Source of the DNA: Promethearchaeia archaeon
Lineage (GTDB): Archaea > Asgardarchaeota > Lokiarchaeia > Sigyniarchaeales > SOKP01
Direction of reading: 5' to 3'
Assembly: GCA_029856105.1 (NCBI GenBank)
Contig: JAHQWH010000193.1
Location: 50,449 to 114,448 of the forward strand
Length of the DNA: 64,000 nt
Of this stretch, positions 63,001 to 64,000 are shown one piece after another (position 1 is the first letter of the stretch; each line of letters starts with the position of its first letter). The position numbers and the translations under genes are program-made. Below the pieces are notes generated by a model. The model saw only the letters and a program-made list of their open reading frames with translations, searched no databases and was not told the DNA's origin.

Positions 63001-64000
63001 GAGAGGTATTTATTGTATACAGCTACCTCATCGATGATACCTTTGAAGTATTGATTAATATGTTCGGATGCTCCAATTGTGAACGGACTTCCATCTGCTT
63101 CGTCAATATCGCTTGCACCTGACCATGTAGCTGTATTAGAATCCCATGTGTCTTGGATTCTAACTTCTGCCGTACCTTGTTGATATCTAAAAACTATAAA
63201 ATACCACCCGCCAGTTGTTGTAATTGTTCCAGGTACTCCAAAATCGGCATAAGTATCTCTTGTTTCAGTATCAAGATATACATGGATGTTTCCTTCGTTA
63301 TTTACACCAATTTCGAAATTATCATTGTAAGGATCACTAGCTTTTGCTAATATTACATTTTCAGTTAGATGATTTGTAGCACCTCCTGATAGGGCGCTTG
63401 GATTAATCCAGGCACATACAGTAAATTCTGTGCTTAGCCCATCAAAAGGGTCTCCAAGATCTTCAAGACCATTTGCATAGCTAACAAAATCGTTTCCGTC
63501 AAAATCAAGCCCATATTGTACCATACCATTTACATATTGAGGATCGCCGTTTAATACGCCATCAGGAGTGTTACCTGTTGAATCAGAGGCAGAATTCTCT
63601 AGATGTGCTAAAAATTTCAAACTGGGATCTGATAGTTGTTTTTCAGGGGCTAAAGAATCGTCCAAATGGAAATCTAGACTCTCCCTAATTAATTGAGTCG
63701 ATGCTAATCCTTGCTCTAACACTACTTGATATTCCGTTCCAACTGTAACAGTAAGCGTTCCAGCTAATAATTCACTTGAGAAATTAGTAGCGTAATCTTT
63801 TTGCTCGATTTCATCCATATTTTCGTTGTAATAAAGAAAATACGTTTTATTTGCGCTGGCAGTTAAATTTGCAATAAATGTTATAGTACAAGATTCAATG
63901 AAGTTAGTTGCGGGAAATTTAGTAACATTCCATACCTGTAATGGAATTGGATCGCTCCATTCGTCATTTCCAGTTGCATTAAAACTTACAAGTCTTTCAG
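60066..64000 (-). CDS. Large surface protein with LamG-like and repeated beta domains, N-terminus outside window
   Basis: The frame is open from the right edge for about 1310 codons; the ATG at 63818 is internal, since coding sequence continues upstream to 64000. Near residues 60-280 (counted from that Met) is a LamG/concanavalin-like domain (L-D-F-D-G-N-D-F-V, F-T-V-C-A-W-I-N-P, I-D-E-V-A-V-Y-N-K). Then follow carboxypeptidase-regulatory and Ig-like repeats (D-A-T-V-T-V-W-N-A, G-N-G-I-Y-E-L-D-L, L-G-N-G variants), one transmembrane helix about 80 residues from the end, and a basic cytosolic tail (K-K-V-R-E-M-S-K-G-I-K-G-R-K). Many N-x-S/T sites suit S-layer-type glycosylation. Likely a cell-surface adhesion or sensing protein coupled to the longin/winged-helix protein. 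Confidence 0.85.
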   Translation of the reverse strand, partial: ERLVSFNATGNDEWSDPIPLQVWNVTKFPATNFIESCTITFIANLTASANKTYFLYYNENMDEIEQKDYATNFSSELLAGTLTVTVGTEYQVVLEQGLASTQLIRESLDFHLDDSLAPEKQLSDPSLKFLAHLENSASDSTGNTPDGVLNGDPQYVNGMVQYGLDFDGNDFVSYANGLEDLGDPFDGLSTEFTVCAWINPSALSGGATNHLTENVILAKASDPYNDNFEIGVNNEGNIHVYLDTETRDTYADFGVPGTITTTGGWYFIVFRYQQGTAEVRIQDTWDSNTATWSGASDIDEADGSPFTIGASEHINQYFKGIIDEVAVYNKYLSDQEVEDFKYGSMPSTIQTITELENGDVFSSYQIDWTTAFDMHVQDICTFYYDYDLWNIERSIYFDNEFNSTIDRMFALNTNYDFSVVDEHTNLLYIYDGNLQEDITTAGFVAENYTIIHNAPDPSNDAVGIFIEGYELSDPAHTSISYFKGDVIYDNGIIEFLPGSINDFDNSVGNESYKLIIDFWELAGSVNKSGNLDNAGMVNHFDDTLMSLRESSNIYMYQQDSLFYSIDVNVTDIDDNLLPDATVTVWNASNYAKYWTQTTDEFGSTIFNRFEDGIYVVNVSYVRYGQTLTITSPQTIELNETSVDINGLYDVEFKKVKITSLELKFQREDGGVIYEDVVGANITFSIDDGSGSALLGYEITSSTGITFFRWANLTDANSGNISLTVNWHGEPYEDLGCNDDLDSGDITSITLPFYQYLYTVINVTTGNSYKSFLMVNSSGTENIMLGDSLNLWVNYTFQKNLEPIQPIEGGIVTYDIKIGAMKINTGVLTFSETGNGVYSLIIDTSNPIESGGANWESSVTYTMEITASKPGYIINQTSTTFTLLDKTTDLISSDANPQVYWNDLISLDIHYVDLYADPDEDIDGATVQYFAIGVSGITGYLTPYGSGGLYRLEFSSSAFPIYGNYLLQISAFKQNYESKSIFLPLTINEINTRLNDSAAIYETFDVYIGTSKNFYFEYTIETTGFGLSDVDVSECTWEKDINGVVVDTGMASLNDLGNGIYELDLDTESLDIATYTLIVKLGETNYVERDAIIFLHIIPRDIEVEVDNIISIVSGNDLTFDISVTDPIDETPLLNAEVYLMLDGERYDFSDDDDDGIYSVIIPDSAIPEAFIFSEQIPGEITINKANYTESKISVFIDVKLVEIFPGFPMFYFLMILIGIIAIAGSLVAYRQIQRARIPTFVKKVREMSKGIKGRKSISDSLLYPSKEEFIIKRLGDKWEMLGLSLEEILGIDTKKKKKLPESTESKGGAF

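Noticed and set aside
1..64000. CRISPR arrays, insertion sequences, prophage genes, rRNA genes
   Set aside because: No regularly spaced direct repeats, transposase or integrase motifs, terminal inverted repeats or rRNA-like GC-rich blocks were seen by eye; the only GC-rich noncoding block is the tRNA-His gene.

Overview
The window is strongly AT-rich, densely coded on both strands and archaeal in character: archaeal-type DNA ligase, AMP phosphorylase, heterodisulfide reductase (HdrA/MvhD), tungsten aldehyde:ferredoxin oxidoreductases, four-subunit 2-oxoacid:ferredoxin oxidoreductase, AT-rich TATA-like promoters and a tRNA with bulge-helix-bulge introns. Four in-frame UGA codons at cysteine positions of hdrA and mvhD, a eukaryote-like SECIS element, a gelsolin-like protein, leucine-rich-repeat proteins and longin-like proteins together point to an Asgard archaeon, most likely of the Lokiarchaeia. 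This assignment is inference; no marker gene was compared.

Layout. 1-4.3 kb: truncated DHH phosphoesterase, a Cys-rich protein, a three-intron tRNA-His(GUG), a PhnN-like kinase, DtxR-family and ribbon-helix-helix regulators and a DUF3795-type protein. 4.4-9.8 kb: alcohol-dehydrogenase-type enzyme, metallo-beta-lactamase-fold hydrolase, LsrF-like aldolase, a zinc-binding protein and a membrane M28 peptidase. 9.9-16.8 kb: a tandemly duplicated ABC exporter whose permeases are fused to CPBP (CAAX-protease-like) domains. 17-20.3 kb: a UroD-family protein flanked by two paralogous EamA transporters. 20.3-25.1 kb: operon for a 2-oxoacid:ferredoxin oxidoreductase (delta, alpha, beta, gamma) ending in an FrhB-PyrK fusion. 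25.3-31.7 kb: LutA/LutB-like pair, membrane-bound HTH protein, two-gene UxaA-family dehydratase and a tungsten AOR. 31.7-38.1 kb: PLP enzyme plus RidA, HisRS, thioredoxin, PyrF and membrane proteins. 38.2-40.7 kb: selenoprotein operon hdrA-mvhD with its SECIS. 40.9-51.1 kb: membrane protein, TPR/CARDB-like protein, Xaa-Pro peptidase, AMP phosphorylase, ferredoxin plus a second AOR, and two LRR proteins. 51.1-64 kb: DNA ligase, gelsolin-like protein, HisC, zinc-ribbon protein, third LRR protein, RuBisCO-like protein, longin/winged-helix protein, and a large surface protein that runs off the right edge.

How the genes fit together. The redox genes (Kor operon with FrhB-PyrK, HdrA/MvhD, LutAB-like pair, two AORs, ferredoxins) describe an anaerobe moving electrons between ferredoxin, NAD(P)H or F420 and thiol/disulfide systems while oxidising 2-oxoacids and aldehydes. 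AMP phosphorylase and a PhnN-like kinase could convert AMP-derived ribose 1,5-bisphosphate to PRPP, while the RuBisCO-like protein lacks a key lysine and is probably not a carboxylase.

Most unusual observations: (1) a tRNA-His precursor with three non-canonical introns, each with a drawable BHB-type splice motif; (2) four Sec codons in two adjacent genes served by one visible eukaryote-like SECIS whose core quartet contains the mvhD stop codon; (3) four genes whose conserved N-termini leave no ATG/GTG/TTG start and which appear to begin at AUA (twice, in AUAA stop/start overlaps) or AUU (twice, after Shine-Dalgarno-like sites).
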